DNA from: DASYQD01 sp036005845
Lineage (GTDB): Bacteria > Acidobacteriota > Thermoanaerobaculia > Multivoradales > JAIOJS01
DNA length: 64,000 nucleotides
Direction: 5' to 3'
NCBI GenBank assembly: GCA_036005845.1
Contig: DASYQD010000082.1
Coordinates: forward strand, 1 to 64,000
Position 1 is the first letter of the stretch, and each line of letters begins with the position of its first letter. The translations under genes and the position numbers were made by a program. Shown one piece after another: positions 60,905-64,000 of this stretch. Below the pieces are notes generated by a model. That model saw only the letters and a program-made list of their open reading frames with translations. It searched no databases and was not told the origin of the DNA.

Positions 60905-61311
60905 GGCAGCCACATCCGCGTCGTCACCCTGCGCTCCAGGATGTCGCGGCCGGCGCGGTAGCGCACGGTCGCGGTGACCTGCCAGAGGTCCTTGACCGGC
61001 GGATCGCCCGCCTTCTCGACCTCGATCCACAGCACGGCACCGCGCCGCACCGGGACGGGCAGGAAGGGCGGCAGCGGATCGCTATAGGTGGCGTCCTCGA
61101 GCGGCACGGCGCCGGCGCGGATGCCTTCGAGCGCCGCCTCGAGCAGCCGGAACGCGTCACGCTGGCCGGCGGCGCGGGCGGTCAGGCGCGCCTCGTGCGC
61201 CAGCAAGCCGACGACGAAGAGCAGCGCGATGCCGACGATCGCGACGGCGACGAGCGCCTCGATCAGCACCATGCCGGCGGCCGCACGCGGCGGCCGCGAT
61301 CCTGGCTGCAT
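60901..61311 (-). CDS. Pseudopilin (GspI/PilV-like)
   Basis: 136 residues. RAAAGMVLIEALVAVAIVGIALLFVVGLL: Gly-Met cleavage site followed by a helix with Glu at +5, typical of prepilins (Met at +1 as in PilV/GspI-type). The rest is short and beta-rich. First gene of the three. No secretion ATPase or prepilin peptidase is nearby, so these depend on machinery elsewhere. Confidence 0.85.
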   Translation of the reverse strand: MQPGSRPPRAAAGMVLIEALVAVAIVGIALLFVVGLLAHEARLTARAAGQRDAFRLLEAALEGIRAGAVPLEDATYSDPLPPFLPVPVRRGAVLWIEVEKAGDPPVKDLWQVTATVRYRAGRDILERRVTTRMWLP

Positions 61312-61343
61312 GGGCCATCCGGGCGGCACAGGCCTAGCGTACG

Positions 61344-62240
61344 ATGAGCGCCGTCCCGCACGGTGGAGCCAGCTTGGAGCGCGATCCAGCCGCCAACAAC
61401 CCGGCCGAGGATTCGGGCGTCGTCTGGCCGTCGCGGCAGGCGCCGCACGGTGAGGTGCCGCCGCTGGAGCCGGTGGCTGGCGAGCCTGTCGCGCCGACGC
61501 CTCAGAGCGTGGGCGGCGAGCCTGCTGTGCGCCCACGACGGCGCCGTCTGCGCGGCTGCGTTTGGGCGTTCGCGATCCTCGCGGTCGCCTACCTGGCGTG
61601 GGAGGCGATCACCTGGCCCGATGTCGCCTGGTACGCCGACCACAACCCGGCGAGCAGCGCCTTCCTCGACCGCTACCGCGCCCGCGCGCAGCGCGAAGGA
61701 TGGCCGCCGCCGCAACATCGCTGGGCCTCGTACGGCCGCATCTCGCGCAGCCTCAAGCAGGCCGTCGTCGCCGCCGAGGACATGGAGTTCTTCGACCACC
61801 ACGGCTTCTCGACGCACGAGCTGCAGGCCTCGCTCGAGGACGCGTGGGAGGAGAAGACGATGCCGCGCGGCGCCTCGACGCTCACCCAGCAGCTGGCGAA
61901 GAACCTCTGGCTCAACCCGTCGTACAACCCGCTGCGCAAGCTCAAGGAAGCGGCGCTCACCTGGCAGCTCGAGCGCAACTTGTCGAAGCGGCGCATCCTC
62001 GAGCTCTACCTCAACTTCGCCGAGTTCGGCCCCGGCACCTACGGCGCCGAGGCAGCGGCGCGGCGCTACTTCGGCACCAGCGCGGCGGGGCTGGGCGCCG
62101 CGCAGGCGGCGCAGCTCGCGGCCGGGCTGTCGCGGCCGCGCTCCTGGCATCCCGGCGCCAAGAGCCGCGGCTACCAGCGCCGGGTGCGCATCGTGCTGCG
62201 GCGGATGGCGCAGGCGCGCTGGATCCTGAGCAACGTGTAA
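61344..62240 (+). CDS. mtgA: Monofunctional peptidoglycan transglycosylase MtgA
   Basis: Polymerises lipid II into glycan strands. 298 residues. A long N-terminal cytosolic Pro/Ala-rich segment (about 1-70), one TM (about 74-90), then the GT51 domain: AAEDMEFFDHHGF with the catalytic Glu (EDxxFxxHxG), GASTLTQQLAKNLWL, RKLKEAALTWQLERNLSKRRILELYLNFAEFGPGTYG. No penicillin-binding transpeptidase domain follows. A TACGAT overlaps its start codon, so the N-terminus may begin later (for example the TTG at 61374, preceded by GGTGGAG). Confidence 0.94.
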   Translation: MSAVPHGGASLERDPAANNPAEDSGVVWPSRQAPHGEVPPLEPVAGEPVAPTPQSVGGEPAVRPRRRRLRGCVWAFAILAVAYLAWEAITWPDVAWYADHNPASSAFLDRYRARAQREGWPPPQHRWASYGRISRSLKQAVVAAEDMEFFDHHGFSTHELQASLEDAWEEKTMPRGASTLTQQLAKNLWLNPSYNPLRKLKEAALTWQLERNLSKRRILELYLNFAEFGPGTYGAEAAARRYFGTSAAGLGAAQAAQLAAGLSRPRSWHPGAKSRGYQRRVRIVLRRMAQARWILSNV

Positions 62241-62279
62241 CGGCGGTTATTGCCCCCCCGGCCGCGCGCCCTGCGCCGG

Positions 62280-62285
62280 TAGAAT
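62280..62285 (+). promoter_or_regulatory. -10 element of the acetyltransferase gene (leaderless)
   Basis: TAGAAT; predicted start about 62292, one base before the ATG at 62293. It overlaps the earlier ATG at 62284, which is therefore not used. Confidence 0.55.
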
Positions 62286-62292
62286 GCCGCGG

Positions 62293-62765
62293 ATGTCTTC
62301 GCCCGCCGTGCGCATGCCCGAAGAGCGCGACCAGGCCGAGTGGCAGCGCCTGCGCTCGGCGCTGTGGCCGGACTGCGCGGCGGAGCAGCACGAGCTCGAG
62401 ATGGGCACCGTGCTCGCCGACGCCGACCGCGCCGCCGCCTTCGTCTCGCCGGCGGAGGGCGACCGCCTCGCCGGCTTCGTCGAGGTGGCGTTGCGTCCCT
62501 GGCGCGAGGAGTGTCCGGGCACCCCTGTCGGCTACGTCGAGGCGCTCTACGTGGCGCCCGAGGAGCGCGGCCGCGGCGTCGCCAACGCGCTGCTCGCGGC
62601 GGCCGAGGCGTGGGCGGCGTCGCGCGGCTGCCGTACCATCGCCGCCGACTCGCGGCTCGACAACGACGCCGGCCGCGCGCTGCACAAGCAGCGCGGCTAC
62701 GAAGAGGTGAGCCAGCGCGTGCGGCTGCGCAAGCGCCTCGACGCGACGGCGGCCGAGGAGGGCGC

Positions 62766-62769
<4 letters not shown>
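62293..62769 (+). CDS. GNAT-family acetyltransferase (aminoglycoside 6'-N-acetyltransferase-like)
   Basis: 158 residues. ALWPDCAAEQHELEMGTVLADADRAAAFV, VGYVEALYVAPEERGRGVANALLAAAEAWAASRGC with the acetyl-CoA binding R/Q-x-x-G-x-A stretch, and NDAGRALHKQRGYEEVSQRVRLRKRL. The first motif and the order match the AAC(6')-I subgroup, but function as a resistance enzyme is unproven. The start at 62293 is chosen from the -10 placement. Its stop overlaps the CarA GTG. Confidence 0.87.
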
Positions 62770-63854
<1,085 letters not shown>

Positions 63855-63865
63855 GCGTAGAACTC

Positions 63866-64000
63866 ATGCGCCGTCTCCTCGCCATCGCAATCGTCGGAAT
63901 CGCCCTCGCGGCCTGCGGCGATAGCGGCGTACCGCCGCAGCAGCGCGCCGGCGCGGTCCTCATGCTCGACGTCAAGGTCGAGCAGCCCTACCAGCAGCCG
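63866..64000 (+). CDS. Lipoprotein, N-terminus only (3' end outside window)
   Basis: 45 codons visible. MRRLLAIAIVGIALAAC is a lipoprotein signal with lipobox LAAC, Cys at residue 17; the mature start GDSGVPPQQRAGAVLMLDVKVEQPYQQP is Gly/Pro/Gln-rich. Begins 12 bp after carA. The rest lies outside, so family is unknown. Confidence 0.7.
   Translation, partial: MRRLLAIAIVGIALAACGDSGVPPQQRAGAVLMLDVKVEQPYQQP

Noticed and set aside
61340..61345. TACGAT as the mtgA -10 element
   Set aside because: It overlaps the ATG at 61344, so the predicted start would lie inside the gene. It is as likely part of the divergent pseudopilin promoter, so it was not called.

Overview
The window is one long stretch of very GC-rich bacterial chromosome (roughly 70% G+C by eye) with dense, mostly operonic genes. 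The organism is a diderm: there is a TolC-type outer-membrane channel, an O-antigen ligase-like protein with lipopolysaccharide-type glycosyltransferases, a monofunctional peptidoglycan transglycosylase and pseudopilins. No rRNA, tRNA, CRISPR array, transposase or phage gene was seen. Nothing fixes the phylum. The mix of genes (PIN-PhoH, CHAT-TPR, SufT, Rieske proteins, LytS/LytTR pair) would fit Acidobacteriota or a similar high-GC lineage, but that is a guess.

Layout. 1-1610: an ABC1/UbiB-family kinase, cut by the window edge. 1825-11148: a candidate biosynthetic locus. A class I-like HMG-CoA reductase is divergent from an SDR-acyltransferase fusion, followed by an acyl carrier protein, a ketosynthase, a catalytically dead ketosynthase partner (chain-length-factor-like), a flavin enzyme with halogenase signatures and a carotenoid-cleavage-type oxygenase. 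The last four genes overlap by 4 bp each. 11183-17582: an ArnT-like glycosyltransferase, a secreted protein, a small membrane protein, a Rieske-flavodoxin fusion, a DUF5996 protein and a RHH/PIN toxin-antitoxin pair. 17607-25464: a TetR-controlled efflux operon (TetR, TolC, HlyD, two ATPases, two ABC-2 permeases) with two identical-type operators on its promoter. 25538-27765: an ICMT-like methyltransferase, an NAD-epimerase-like protein, a VOC protein and a MarR regulator. 27921-32437: a MacAB-like ABC exporter (adaptor, ATPase, two FtsX-like permeases). 32567-37775: an orphan membrane protein, LiaF-like membrane proteins and a LytS/LytTR two-component system.

37785-46336: a PAS-GGDEF protein, then PIN-PhoH followed without a gap by a CHAT-TPR protein, a secreted unknown protein and a secreted protein with a caspase-fold-like His/Cys pattern. 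46369-54477: DNA ligase LigA, O-antigen ligase, two GT4 glycosyltransferases and a membrane phosphodiesterase. 54601-64000: Rieske ferredoxin, SufT, an SRPBCC protein, a YkgJ-like protein, a TPR protein, IspG, a HEAT protein, three pseudopilins, MtgA, a GNAT acetyltransferase, CarA and the start of a lipoprotein.

Three sequence-level patterns stand out. First, many genes that begin a transcription unit have a TAnnnT -10 hexamer placed so that transcription would start at or within a few bases of the start codon, with no Shine-Dalgarno; this suggests widespread leaderless transcription, while downstream operon genes use Shine-Dalgarno sites or 4-bp overlaps. Second, a dispersed element of about 110 bp with two hairpins, one showing a compensatory base-pair change, occurs three times between genes. 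Third, several proteins carry Ala/Ser/Thr/Asp/Arg-rich low-complexity inserts with codon use unlike the surrounding gene.
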